In this document: piece by piece, positions 1-12,083 of the stretch
Layout of the letters: every line of letters begins with the position of its first letter
Numbering within the stretch: the first letter of the stretch is position 1
NCBI GenBank assembly: GCA_037176905.1
Contig: JBBBWG010001670.1
Location: 17,682 to 60,358 of the forward strand
Source: Azolla pinnata
Taxonomy: Eukaryota > Streptophyta > Polypodiopsida > Salviniales > Salviniaceae
Reading direction: 5' to 3'
Length of the DNA: 42,677 nucleotides
Made by a program: the position numbers and the translations under genes
Notes under the pieces: model-generated
Databases searched by the model: none
Told to the model about the DNA's origin: nothing
What the model saw: the letters and a program-made list of their open reading frames with translations, nothing else

Positions 1-570
1 ACAAACAACATTTGGCTCCCTCAATTATTATTCGTGCAGATGGCCCTGCCTAGACAAGGTATACAAACATGTTTTCATGGCGAATAGAGTGGAAATCTTT
101 ACAAGGTGCTCAATATTATGACTGCCCCGCATAAAATCCCCAATGTGCCAACAAAGAGCAATGCTTAAGACACTTCAATGATGTACCAAGCCTTAAAGAG
201 ACATGTATGCTTTATTTGCTTGACTACGGTTATTCCACGCCGAATTCTCGGCGAAAACAGGCTTTGCTGAGCTATTTTGACCAAGGCTATGGCTGATCTT
301 ATTCGAAGATGGCCATTATTGGTATCACCACTGTACATGAATGTTTTTCTAAACCCTAGGAATGTCATATGAAATCCGATGTCCGGTGATCGGCTGATTG
401 GCCAAGCATGTCCTCTGTGGTTGGATTCGATCCCAAGGCAAAACTTATGAAAACTATAGAGAAAACCCAAAAATGTGAGCAGCTTTGGATGAAATGGGCC
501 ATGCAATCCAGAAGATGATACTCACATGAAGCATCTCCTTTTTTTTTTGCCATTTTGCCTTTGGATTTTG
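1..570. other. Spacer with no recognisable gene
   Basis: I see no coding exon, RNA gene or mobile element that I can support here. Short open frames on the minus strand (about 165-553) have no recognisable motif and no splice partners. The stretch lies downstream of the CorA-like gene, which is read towards it. Confidence 0.5.
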
Positions 571-814
571 GATCGGTTGAGATTCCATGGATCTTGTGAG
601 CATTTTGGGTCAGAATCGGATCAGTTGAGATTCCATGGATCTTGTGAGCATTTTGGGTCAGAATCGGGTGATCGGATCAATTGAGATTCCATGGATCTTG
701 TGAGCATTTTGGGTCAGAATCGGGTGATCGGATCAGTTGAGATTCCATGGATCTTGTTAGCATTTTGGGTCAGAATCGGGTGATCGGATCGGTTGAGATT
801 CCATGGATCTTGTT
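571..814. repeat. Minisatellite, about 56-bp unit, four copies plus a partial fifth
   Basis: Units begin with GATCRRTTGAGATTCC at 571, 619, 675, 731 and 787, giving spacings of 48, 56, 56 and 56 bp. The first unit lacks the 8-bp GGTGATCG-like segment present in the later ones and the last is cut short after GGATCTTGTT. Copies are nearly identical, so the array is young. It lies about 150 bp past the stop codon of the CorA-like gene. Confidence 0.93.
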
Positions 815-964
815 GTCTGTACAAAGGACCATCCATAGGAAGGAGAGGTTTAGGGTTCAGATTTTAGGGGGATTGGGGTTTAGGAAAGAAGAAGGAAGAA
901 GAGGAAGAAGATGACCGACGATGCTGATGCTGATGGCGATGAAGCGAAAAAAAATGCAAAGAAT

Positions 965-3790
965 TCAAAGGCTGAAATAGCGATGACGACCTCGTGAACC
1001 TGGTCTTCTCCGCCATTTGATCGATTTCTTCGTGCTCAGCCATCTGTTTCGCAGCGACTGGTTCAGTTGCAGGGTCTTGACATAGTTGTACAATGGGCCA
1101 GTCCAGAAGCATGCCAGAAGAAGAACCAAGATTACGGCGCATAGCATCAGCACGTTCCAGAAGCCGTTCTTCTCTTCGGAAGCAGCCTTCTGCTCAGACC
1201 ACGGAATACCGCCCACGTTCATCCCAAAAGCTGCGAAAAAGAACCAAAATTTTCACAAGCATTCAACAAGTGACAACAAGTTACAAGCAACGAGGCAACC
1301 GTGATTGATAATATAAACCACCTCGAGAGAATAGATATGCTGCATATTGCATTGAAATCGATCGATCCAATTTCAAACTAGCTGTATGAAGGCTGTGCGA
1401 GACAATGATTTACGTCGGAGCTTTTCAAAAATCTCATGTAGAGACTACTCTCTGTATGATGTCTGCATAGACTCATAAATATGCTGCCTATGGCAGCAAA
1501 GCTTGCTAAATCTCATTTAAAGAGCTAGCTGTAGAGGTTTCAGTTTTTCAAATAACACCTTCATGCATTACGAAACAGCCAAATACATTGAAGATGCGCA
1601 TAGCATATTCATCTTCTCTTCTAAAGTCTGTATACACTACCTAAGGGATAACATATTGCATTGCAACTTGACAAATTTAACATAAAAATGTTCTGTAGAG
1701 CCACCGAAATTTAAATACCACCTCCAAACATATCATTTTTGTGAAGATTCCCATAGTCACATTCATCTTTGCTTCTTCCTTTATAAATTCGGAACCAAAA
1801 GAAATCTCGACTTCTTACTTTGATCACAAGGAAAGGACGAAAACAAACTGAAAAAACTCACCAGCAGTCACTATGGACAGCGGAAGAAAGACGATCGAGA
1901 GGAAGGAAAGATAGTACAACTTTTTGTTGATCTGTTCCGACTGCCAACTGTCTAGACCAGCTTGAAGAGCCGTGACCCGATTAGCAAGAAATCCTAAATT
2001 TTCTTTCAGTTTTTGAAGGTGCCCGACAAGCGTATCGATTACTTTTATATCTTCGGGGATGAGCCATGTCCTTCCAGCACATTTGTCCTTCACTCGTGGG
2101 AAAACTTGCTCTCCATGTGCAATCACCTGCATTATCCACCAAACCTTTTTGAGCTCTTACCTTGAAAAGGATAATATGTGATGCAACAACAATGGCCTTG
2201 TGTAGGGCATTACCAAAAAGAGCCAAAGATCTCTTCGTGAGCTCAAAAACTCTTCTTTTCAATACGAGTATCATAGTATTGTATACAATCTCATAACATC
2301 GATTCAGAATAAATCCGAAGACTAGTGATAGATAAGACACCATCTCCTAGCGTTGCAGTTTATGCGAGTAAATGCTTAGCTTTTCCTATTCCACAAGCAT
2401 GCACTTTCTAAGCATGGTTTAAACCTGAAGAAGGCGTTGAAGATCCAGATGCATTCGGGGGAAGTAGCGATCGTCCAACATCTTTTGCTTCATGATGTAT
2501 CCTCCTACAATATGCAGAAGTTGCATAAGAAGTGATACACGTAACAAAGGCATGGTGTGCACACACAACCAACATTAGGATTGTGGGGCTAATGTCAAAG
2601 ATAGAGATGTATGAATCCACAGCCTTATTTATGTCAAGATCATGGCTGTCAAGATTTGTGTCTATGCACAAACAAAGCTACCATCGAATGAGAATAGGCA
2701 TATGCATCTCTAGCATTAACATCGACTTGCAGACCCAATTTGTGTTGGAGATTGAGATCGACATCATATCTATCTGGATTGTGCTTATGGCACAAGGATT
2801 TAAATGCAAACGGCAAGCCATCATGGTCTATCTACAGTTTGGTTCGTGCATAAACACCACCCAGAGCGGGGCATTACCATTATCGAGCTCGAGTTCCACT
2901 TCGTCAAGATCCATTTCGAGCCGAGTGGCTACATCTTGCAAGTGATCGACGTGGGCATCGATGAGATGGACGAGAAGGTTGGAAACGCAGGATGGAACCG
3001 GGGAATCGGCAGCCTGATCTGTTATGTGGTGATTCATGGTGAGCAGGAACTCGAGCATGTGTTCCTGGATATGGGTACCTTGGGGCTGCTTCATCTCCTC
3101 TTCGGAGTCGTCATCACGACCGCCGGCGTCATCATCACCATCGCCAACATCATGACGATCCATGGTGGGATCGCAGAGCGTAGGTATCTCCGTGAGCAAG
3201 CTCTGCGTCGGGGAAGGGTTAGAGAACCCTAACCGCGGAATTCGACCGAGAGAGACGGTGATGACGAGCTTGTGGGCGACGCGAACGGCGAGCTTGTGGG
3301 TGTAGTTGCTGCTGGTGGGCCCGGGAGAATTCACGCGGAAGATGAGCGAATCGTCGACATGGCCGCAGAAAGGGCCATTGCTGATGAGGGCAAGGATGTC
3401 TTGGAGCTTCAATGGAGGGCACAGCGCTTCGATGAGGTACTGAGCCGCGGAAGACAAGCGGGAAACAGATCGGGGGAGCTCGACATGGTACCAAGCAAAA
3501 GACGAAGAAGACGGGGGCACGGTAGCAGCCGCAGCAGCAGCGGCATCATCATCATCATCATGATCATCGCCTCCACTGCTCTTTCCATGCGAATGTGGCT
3601 CACCATCATCATCTCCACTGCTCTTTCCATGTGAATGTGGCTCTTGCAGTTGCTGCTGCAGCTGCTGTTGTTGTTGTGGGAGGTCCCATTCATTGTGAAG
3701 GAAGACATGGCCGAATCCATCGAATGTGTATGCCGCCCTTTTGAGAAGAGGGCGGCTTCTCAGGCTGGAACCGGGCACAGATCTGCCCAT
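965..3790 (-). CDS. CorA-like magnesium transporter family protein (four exons, 507 aa)
   Basis: Coding exons on the minus strand are 3790-2878, 2504-2425, 2126-1862 and 1230-965; all junctions are GT-AG and keep frame. The N-terminal half carries the plant-specific FDGFGHVF block (about residues 19-34), a poly-Gln run, an Asp/Ala-rich linker with a duplicated 14-residue PHSHGKSSG unit, and a conserved SRLASRLEM-like helix region (here RLEMDLDEVELEL). The C-terminal half has the CorA-type helix (ANRVTALQAGLDSWQSEQIN), TM1 (about 401-419), a GMN motif at 422-424 and TM2 (about 445-465). Two C-terminal membrane helices joined by GMN are the hallmark of CorA/Mrs2 channels, so Mg2+ transport is the family expectation; this divergent plant branch is not well characterised as far as I know. 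I chose the ATG at 3790 because it has A at -3 and G at +4. The frame stays open upstream to 4225 but encodes only Arg/Glu repeats from a GAA tract. Confidence 0.86.
3560..3643 (-). repeat. In-frame 42-bp coding duplication in the CorA-like gene
   Basis: Two adjacent 42-bp units (3643-3602 and 3601-3560) encode the 14-residue unit PHSHGKSSG(D/G)D(D/H)-type, followed by an Asp run and an Ala run. It lies in the low-complexity linker between the conserved N-terminal block and the rest of the protein, so it probably changes length without affecting the membrane part. Confidence 0.85.
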
Positions 3791-3827
3791 TTTGCAGACA
3801 GAAAAGCAGGAGAAGAGGCAGAGCTCT

Positions 3828-4123
3828 CTCCCCCCTTCCTCTTTCTCCTCTTCCTCCTCCTCCTCCTCCTCCTCTTCCACTTCTTCTTCTTCTGATTCTT
3901 CTTCTTCTGATTCTTCTTCTTCTTCTTCTTCTTCTTCTTCTGATTCTGATTCTTCTTCTTCTTGATGTGGATAATGGCAAGGAAGTGCAGATGAACAGGA
4001 CGACAACGATGATGATGATGATGATGAGGAATTCAATGGTGAAGCTTTACATACCTCTGCACTTTCCTTTTCACCATCATCCTCCTCCTCCTCCTGCTGC
4101 TGCTGCTGCTGTTCTCCTCCTCT

Positions 4124-4179
<56 letters not shown>

Positions 4180-4195
4180 CTCCTCTGGTTTTCTT
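3828..4195. repeat. Polypyrimidine (CTT/CTC) tract in the 5' leader of the CorA-like gene
   Basis: On the plus strand 3828-3965 and 4078-4195 are almost pure C/T, built from CTT, CTC and TTCTGA units, with a CTG run at 4096-4111. On the gene's own strand this is a GAA/GAG tract just upstream of the chosen ATG. A strong splice-donor match (GAG then GTATGTAAAG) lies on the minus strand near 4051, so part of this leader may be spliced. Confidence 0.85.
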
Positions 4196-4225
4196 TATTT
4201 CTTGTTTTGTTCTTTCTCTCAACAA

Positions 4226-6841
4226 ATAGTGTGTGTGGGGCCATGCCCATCATCATCATCCAAATGGTATGTTGTGTCTTCTCCATGGATGTATGCATGT
4301 GCATGATGGTGACATCTTGAAAGGGAAAGAGGCATGTGCATCTTGCATTTGATGCATGTGCATGTGGAGAGCCCATACAGTTCTTTCTGCACAGGCTCAT
4401 CCATACATCAAGGTAACAAGTGTGGCAATTAATTGTGAGCATGCAGGTGTGTGTGATCATCCGACTCGCATTGATCCGATGATTGTGCCGGTGATCACAT
4501 GTCTGAGATGAGATGGTCCGATGATTCTGCCGATGATCGATCGTATGACTGAGATGATCCGATCGTATAACTGAGATGATCCGATCGATGTGGCAGAATC
4601 GCGATGACGTACATAACCAAGGTGATCGATCGTTCCCGATGTATGTATATATGTTGCTGGCATTTTACATCGGCATCCGATGAGCCGGGATCTAGCTTCG
4701 GACCCAACAGAGATGCCGAGTTAAGCTAAGCTGATCAGACAGACATGTTGCGCTAACATCGGGGTTTGCAAATCGGGAACATATTGCTCCCCATATGTGT
4801 GTCGATTCTTCTGGCATCCACATGCAATAATATGGTTGGTTCTTCAGGTTGAATGAAGACAAAGATGTAACACTACTGTGATTATGCGCAAGTTGTCCCC
4901 GTATAAACCTGCTACTACTGATCATGCTTTTGAATCAGAGCCTAACAATAAGGATTAACATTCACCTATCATGTGACGTAGCTATACGTTGTTGTGTGTA
5001 GTAGCCCTTCCTCGCATTCATTTTCGTGTGATCGAAGAACGCCGGAAATTACAAGGCCTATCACATGCAAAAGGCACTTCAAATGACCATTCTTAATGAT
5101 CTTGTGGCTTCATTCAAAATGGAAGTCTCTTAGAGCTCGACCTAACTGGCTTTCCTCTGCCAAATACCTGAGATGTTTCATTTCGCGCAAAACGGTTTCT
5201 TTTTGTTTCGGAGCCATAGTTTAGGTGTACACAACTCTTAGGATCATGAATTTTGCATATTTCATCACAACAATTCTGATAGCAAACTCTCAACTTTTAA
5301 GCAATGGCTCTATTCAGGAGTGTTGGATAAGTCTTTTAAATGTATGCAATCTATGTTGTATAAGCTTGAGCCGGTATTCTTGACAGATTAGCATCATCTT
5401 TAACTACTTCAGCCAACAATTAGTTTCAGCTTTCAAGAACAGAGATTCCATCATTAGAACAGAGATTCCATCATTAGAACAGAGATTCCGTCATTAACAA
5501 GCAAGCTCATCATTTGTACAAACTTGTCTGGTAATAAATATATGATTCACTGATGCTGATGCCATCAAGAAAGGTGTCCATCGGATCTTTACATTCTCAA
5601 CCCTCAATCGCTAGTTCTACCAAAATAGCTTGATAATATTCGCATCCAGCGATTTCGAGTTCATCATGCTGCTATTCTTTTGAAAGGATCATAAGAAAAA
5701 TCAAAAACTCAAAAGCAGCCTCGATGCAGTTCACGAACCATACGAAAATAGAGAAACGCAGAAACCCGAGCTTACATTTTTCCATCACTAATACATGAAC
5801 ATCGCAGCTAATTGACGCCTCCTTCCATGCAAAAGAAGCTATGCCTCCAAAAATTATACCTCTTCGAAGGTTTCTATGTAACACGACAAAAACGCTGTCA
5901 AGTGAAAATCTGTTGAGCGACTTGAGCAGACTTTCGATCTTTCGACGACGATGACGTTGCAGAAGTCAAAATTTCATCACCCTTGTCTGATACATAAGCA
6001 GTTGAAAACGTGCCTACATGAATCCCACAAAAACATCTGCAGGTGTTCTGATGCAGTCTGGTGTTCAAAACTCCAGTGAATTCAGACATTTTAGCTGCAC
6101 GTGACAATGCTACACAATTTAAGAAATTTAATAACAAAGAGCTGCTTGTTACAATGTTAAAATTAATCTAAGGTACATATTAATCTTTTTTATAAACTCA
6201 TCTTCTTACAGTTAATCTGTATGCATCAAGCCCAAATTATTCTAGCTTCTGAATGGGAAATTGTATCTTGGAGAAATCCGAAATACCCGGCACTGACCTT
6301 GAAACTTAAATAGGCGTACGTTCTATGCCTTGGAACATACTTTTAAAATTTATTATAATCAACAGATGTACAAGTTTCAGAAATGCTTCTTGACATCATT
6401 GATATATAGATATTGGATGCCAGAAGTATCATATCCAATTCAGTGCATGTATAAGGCTTCTAAAAGTTACATAGTGTTATATGACCTTATCTTAACTAGG
6501 ACGTTACAGTGAGAAATGTTAAGTTCTTCCTTGATCATTTTTTCATGTTGCAGCAGGGCATGTTATCCCATGAGGAAAACTTTGAGAACATACACATTCA
6601 TGAATCACTAACGAACTTCACCTCTTTAAGACGCCTGTTCAAAAAGATTGGCCATATAATGTAATCCACTGCATATCAAGATTCCTTCATCATCCAAGAA
6701 GAGGAACAAATGCAAAAATTAACCATCAAATCAATATTACAGCAGAAATCACAGCACACAACTTATAGGCAAAATTCAGTAGAAACGTGAACTAACAAAT
6801 GTGACAGGCTTCCAAATCAGTAACATTACCAATCACACAAA
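4226..6841. other. Spacer between CorA-like promoter and ASI1-like 3' end
   Basis: About 2.6 kb without a supported gene. It should hold the CorA-like promoter (right after 4226) and the ASI1-like 3' UTR (below 6842). It contains a 22-bp direct repeat GATCGTATRACTGAGATGATCC at 4539-4582 in a GATC-rich patch, and a perfect to near-perfect 20-bp unit AACAGAGATTCCATCATTAG in three copies at 5438-5497. Minus-strand open frames at 5672-5884 and 5898-6137 have no motif I recognise. Confidence 0.6.
5438..5497. repeat. 20-bp tandem repeat, three copies
   Basis: AACAGAGATTCCATCATTAG begins at 5438, 5458 and 5478; the third copy has one change (CGTC for CATC). It is non-coding and lies downstream of the ASI1-like gene. 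Confidence 0.9.
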
Positions 6842-9352
6842 TCAACTCCTTACGTTGCTGTGTCTTTTCAGATCCTCAATTTCCATTCTCTGTTTCTGAA
6901 CAACAAATGCATAAATATAGAAGAGATTTATCCCATCAGAAGTTGTATGAATAAGCCATTAAAACAGAAAAAAGCTGAGCACCATAAACAAATCGTATTG
7001 GCTTAGCCGCATAATTTCCTGGAGCTGTCTCCATTCCATTGCCATTTCGTATTCAAGTGTGTTTGGTTGAGAACAGTGAGAAGTGCAGATTGCCTTCTTC
7101 TGCAAATGCAAACCATTACATCAAACTTTACACTTTAAAAAAGATTTAGTCATAATCTGCAAACATTTCTAAGTTGAAAATAGGGTTGACAGCCCTGATG
7201 GAATACTTATGTGAAAGAGACATCAACATCCATAGCTTTTTGCACTTGCTAAGAACTAAGATCAGAAAATACTTGATCTTCTAATGCAAGAGATTCTTGT
7301 GTCGAACTTAACTATATTGGAAGGTATAGTTGGAAGAATATATAGCCATTTTATTAACAAAGATTCTTCATCCACATAGATGGAGAACCACATCACATCT
7401 ATAAGGCAGAGAATCAAAGAGTAAAAGGCCAACCTCAAGAGCCGGGGTTCAGTCAGAGTCACACGCTGTCATAAGGCAAATATTCAGAAAATCAGTTGCT
7501 ACAACCTGCTGCACCTGAGAAGTATGCTAGACTATAATTGAGAATGATGTCCACATCGCATTCAGCTCCCCCATCCCCCTTTGATCTCCCTCTTCTCTTT
7601 GCGAGACGTGAATGGTGATAAACAACTTTGTATATCATCATCACTACTAACCATTTTCCCTCTATATACCATACAACATCACTGTCCCATTTTTCTTTTG
7701 ACATTAGCTGGGTGGTTATTCTGCAATATTTGCATCTCTCACTCTACTTTTATTACTGATAATTCTAAAGTACATTTTGTCTTATGAGCTATGTTGCCCT
7801 AAGAAGATGTCATATTTCTTTCTTTCTTTCTTTCTTTTCCACAAGGACTTACATACTCTTCACCTTGACCGCTCCTGTTCAGCTTTAATTTATCGAAGGG
7901 TATATGTCCTGGAAAGTACGTCAATTTTGCAGGTTCCTTGACTTTATTAGCAATTATTGGTCTGTTCCTGAACACGTGCAGAAAAAGTTCATGACGGCTT
8001 GAAATATATACAAATGATGCATAATACATAGAAATCAAGACCATTTTCACCTCCTTTGATCTGTGATCACGAGACAACCTTCTTCTATCTCTAGTAATGC
8101 AGCATCTGCAAAGGACCTGGTTTTGAATATTGCCAGTGCTTGGCCTGCAAAAGATAACAACATCAGGCATATTCGACTATTAATTCGAATACTATATCTT
8201 GAAGATTGTTTTCAATCTAGAAAGAGGAAATCACCAATAACATTACCATATGGAAAATTCCTTTCATGGGGCAGGACTTCTGCATCTATAATACCTTGGA
8301 AAATACTTTTCAATAATTCCTGTGAAGAATAAATCCTACATCTTTATTGTATCTTCAAAACATGTTTCTCAACCCACATAACTAAATTACATGATAATAG
8401 ATTAAGAAATGAAAGTTGTAATCTTCCTCGAGCCAAAGAGGAAAAACATATCAAACTCAGCATGCACTTTCAAACAGATTTTTTGCTGTGTCTCGATTTT
8501 CACACTATTTTGTTACTGCTGCCTAGGAAGCTTCTCACATCTTGGTGCTAACTATTTTGCTTCCAACTGATTTACTCCTGTTATTAACAGCTTTCTGCAC
8601 ATGACACAGAGCTCTCAGGTCTCCATAGCCTTAACCTGATCCTTTTCTCTTTGCCAAAGAGAACACAAGCCTATCTTCTTTCATCCAACTGTCCCACCTT
8701 TAAGAGAATATTGCCTTCTCCCAAACCTAATGAGGAGGTTCTCTTAGTGGCCAACCCTCCTACTCCACACAGGAGGTTCTCTCAGTGGCCACCCTCTCAC
8801 TCAACACAGGAGGTTCTTTTGTTTCTTCATATATGAGCCTCACCTAAAATTGAGGGAGGAGTGAAAGGCCCTGAGCATCTACTTGTAGTTGTAAATAGTC
8901 TAACTGTAGCTCAAGAGTAAGATATCCATGGCCTCACATACCAACATTGTTTAGTCAGGCATTCATCAACTTCCCAAGGAGTCCATCTTGTATGAGAACA
9001 ATTACTTGGATTGAGAACTACAAATAAAGCAGCATCTACAGAATATAATAAACAGTAGTGAGAAGAAACCACCAATATCTCACTATTGACAGCATCCACA
9101 TTGCAGTCCACACCACTTATTCTTCCAGTTCTCTTTGAGAGACTCGGATGACAATAAACCTCCCTTGTATGTTATGTTTATGCTTATCATTTCCTTTCTA
9201 AACATGAAAAAACATAATATTTTATCTTTTACGAACATTAGAAAATGGTATTTGCTATTATCATTGTAGGCTCATGATAGATTATTGGATACACAAACAT
9301 GATTATACACTCTATCTCATTGGCCGTATCAACCTTAGAAAACATTATTATT

Positions 9353-9383
<31 letters not shown>

Positions 9384-11636
9384 CGGCTATGTCTATTTTG
9401 TTTCTAACTGTTTTGTTGTCCCTACTAATAACTTTCCCTATAGTTCAGTGCTTTACATTTTCAATTTTAGTTTGATATTTCATTTAGTTAAATAATATGT
9501 TGTTAGTACAACTTTTTAATATACCATAACAATCAAAGGATATGGATCATAAGGTGCCATTGACTGTTTGGGTCTCATAAATCCTCAAAAATATTAATAT
9601 AATTGTTTCCAAATTGAACATTCCGGTAAGAACCACACCAACTTTTCACTTACTCGTACATCTTCTGACGTCACTTGGGGATCAAAGTTTTGGAGTAAGA
9701 GGACTTTTCCAAATCGTATACCTTGGTCCAACCTATCCTCCCATTTCTGTATAAGAAATATTCTTACCAAACCACAATTTTGATAAATATAAAAAAAGGT
9801 GGAATCCTATTCCTCCCACACTCACCAGATCCTTCATGATATTCCACCTCTCCTGCAACCATTTTTAACTTCATTTAGGATGTATCCCAAATTCACAATG
9901 AGACGCGTAATGCTTACATAAAAAGCGGTTATATGATATGAAAGAAAGTTCTGTTGTTGGTAATAATATCAATAGTTCTATGTGCCATCATCAATACTAA
10001 TACAACATGAATAGAACTTACAGATATCTTATCCGGTTCACATTTCTGAATCTTCTTCCCAACCTCCGAATCTGGAATGGCTTGTACCATTTCTTCTCGA
10101 GTCTTCTTGAGAGATGGCTCTTTCAACTTGTTATGCTTTCCATGTTCTAGTTTTTTATCAGATTGGAAATGTCCCATCACTCTGGTAGATGATCCTGAGG
10201 TGCCATCCACCTTCACAACTCGTTTCTTATTTGAATCATTTAAAGTGGACTGCTGTAAATCATCTACACTCTTCTCATTCCTTGATTGAAATTCTAATTT
10301 TTGGTTCTCACATTTCTCCTCAACCATATTTCTTCCAGGTAATAAGGTAGCCTGAGACATTGAAACACCTTCAACAGGGCTAGAAGCCTTATCAACAGAG
10401 AGTGGCTCTCCATCAACATCCTTATCAATTCCAAGAGAAGATGAAGCTCTCTCATTTTCTTTATTAACGTCACTTCTCTTTGCTTGAGCTAAAGAAGCAT
10501 TTGGCTTCTCATGGCCCAATTCAAATTTCTTTCCCTTCCCTTGTATGTTAGACACCTCAGAATCTCTTGGCCTTTTCCTTGAATACTGAATGGCATTTTC
10601 AGTAACAGAATCATTGTTTGCATTTGATGTTACTTTTGGCATTCCACATGATGCTGTAGAGCTCATCAGCCATTCTTCTTTATTATAGACAACTGCAAAA
10701 CGAAGAATTTGTTTATATACATGAGCCGAAAACATCCTGGGATATCCGATCCGTCTTTAATCATGTCTTTATTTGGGCCTCACCATCATAGCCAAGCTCC
10801 TGAACTACTTTCTCTATTGGAGTGAAGTGCTGAACATCAACATTATAAACTTTTGAAAAGAAAAAGTCTGCACTTTTCAGGTCATCTGGTGATGGCTGCT
10901 TGTTTCGTGCATCTTTGCTGGTGCACAAGATATTGCACTTCCCACAGATGACCTCCTAATAGAGAAAGAAGAGGAAAGGAAGATAAAGGCCCAACTACAA
11001 CATTCCGAGCACTAAACTAGAACGTTATCGTCTAGCTGCAGAAAGTGAATGTACAGCGTGAGAGCTCTAATCACCGCCATATAGAAAATTCTCAATCCGC
11101 CAAAAGAATATGAATGAGAGCAATGCAACGTGCATGAATGTTTACAGGCTAACGGAAGAGTGTGTGGGCAATATCCTTCTGCACATGCTAAGCACAATAG
11201 GAAATTGATATATTCATGAGTTCATGCCTTCAGTTAGATAAGGCATGAATCAGGAAACAAAGGATATATTCAAAAGACATATTAAGAAGCATATTATTGC
11301 TGACTTTACCAATTCATTCACGTTCGTAACTCCTTTTCCTTTCCCAAAGGCAAGAAATACTTCTTTAGGGTTTCCATCTGGATTTTCTTTCAGTTCCTTG
11401 TTCTTAAAAAACCATTGAATCAATACTTTCTTCTCTCTAGTTGATTTCTCCTCCCAGAGCTTAACGATCTTGCCAATGTATGGCTCTTCAGTATGATTGT
11501 ACACCTCCACATTGTCATAAAGCTTGTACTCTACACCTTCACTGAAGAAGGATGAGTAGAGCTGTACAGAAGTCTCCTCGAAATCTTCTTTTAAGCCTCC
11601 CCACTGTATATCTGCCTCGTCACTCATGGCAGGCAT
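6842..11636 (-). CDS. ASI1: ASI1-like protein: BAH domain plus C-terminal RRM (ten coding exons, 571 aa)
   Basis: Minus-strand coding exons: 11636-11310, 10955-10784, 10692-10022, 9746-9654, 8319-8247, 8144-8051, 7967-7853, 7099-6983 and 6895-6842 (nine pieces from the start codon, preceded by a non-coding leader exon). Phases agree at every junction and the total is 571 residues. The BAH domain covers about residues 30-165 (EGVEYKLYDNVEVY, YIGKIVKLWE, VLIQWFF, VICGKCNILC). A Ser/Lys-rich linker follows (KRPRDSE). The RRM starts near residue 400 with RNP2-like VLLLQNF and RNP1-like GQALAIFKT at 446-454. The tail has the family signature TSHCSQPNTLEYEMAMEW. In Arabidopsis, ASI1 is a nuclear BAH/RRM protein that lets transcription proceed through heterochromatic introns to distal poly(A) sites; I infer the same role. 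The donor of the 7099-6983 exon (ATG then GTGCTC) is weak. A donor-like AAC/GTAAGG lies just before the stop, so another 3' end is possible. Confidence 0.88.
7100..7852. repeat. ASI1-like intron holding copy A of a diverged repeat
   Basis: About 7540-7840 resembles about 9085-9385 in the same orientation. Shared blocks include TCCACATYGCA, TCTCTTTGMGAGAC, GATAAAC/AATAAAC followed by CTTTGTAT/CTTGTATG, and a (TTTC)n tail preceded by CCTWAGAARA. The copies are strongly diverged and have gaps. Confidence 0.6.
8320..9653. repeat. Long ASI1-like intron with copy B of the diverged repeat and a 37-38-bp repeat
   Basis: This 1.33-kb intron separates the two first RRM exons. It contains copy B (about 9085-9385, ending in TTTC repeats at 9350-9384) of the element also found in the 7100-7852 intron, and a short tandem repeat starting AGGAGGTTCT at 8733, 8771 and 8808. 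The insertions explain the size of the intron; I found no protein-coding remnant. Confidence 0.6.
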
Positions 11637-11647
11637 GTTTGCGTCAT
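11624..11647 (-). CDS. Short upstream ORF overlapping the ASI1-like start codon
   Basis: In the exon that carries the main start, the first ATG (11647-11645) opens a 7-codon frame (MTQTCLP then TGA, ending at 11624) that overlaps the main ATG at 11636. Its TGA overlaps the second in-frame ATG of the main protein (Met4, 11627) as ATGA. The upstream ATG has T at -3, a weak context, while the main ATG has A at -3. Leaky scanning or reinitiation is therefore plausible. Confidence 0.55.
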   Translation of the reverse strand: MTQTCLP

Positions 11648-12083
11648 CGACAAACTCCTGAAAACAGCGTGAAGAAAGGAACGCCAAATTTTGATATTCA
11701 GCGAACAAAACGGTAACTGAAGATTTGGCAGGATTACAAGAGTTAGTTTTAGCAAGAAACCGTGCAACAACGGACAGCATAGTGATAAGAATCGTACGGC
11801 AGACGGGGATAGGGAAAGGAATCGGATAACCATTCAAGCGTCTCCTAGGAACGGTATAGAGAGAAATGGATCGTCATTCAAAAGTCTCCAACAGACTGGG
11901 AAAGCGGGGGAGGGGGGGGAATAGAATCTCGAAGCTTCTACTGAAATGTAAAATAAAATGGAAGAAGCGAATGAAGAAATGAACAGGGATGCAAGGAGGA
12001 AAACAGAAGAACGGCATGCAAGGAAGGAAAGGAAGAAAGGAAAGCGAACCAGCGACAGAAGAAAGGAGAGATTGGAGACTTAC

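Noticed and set aside
165..553. Possible minus-strand gene
   Set aside because: No motif, no matching splice partners and composition like the surrounding spacer.
3791..4225. N-terminal extension of the CorA-like protein
   Set aside because: The extension is only Arg- and Glu-rich repeat translation from a GAA tract, and the ATG at 3790 has an excellent context.
5672..6137. Minus-strand frames of 70 and 79 codons after the ASI1-like gene as extra 3' exons
   Set aside because: The donor-like AAC/GTAAGG at the end of the last exon would need phase 0, but the acceptors before these frames lead to early stops in that phase. No family motif is visible.
8651..8836. 61-codon plus-strand frame inside an ASI1-like intron
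   Set aside because: It spans the 37-38-bp tandem repeat and lies antisense within an intron; nothing in it resembles a known protein.
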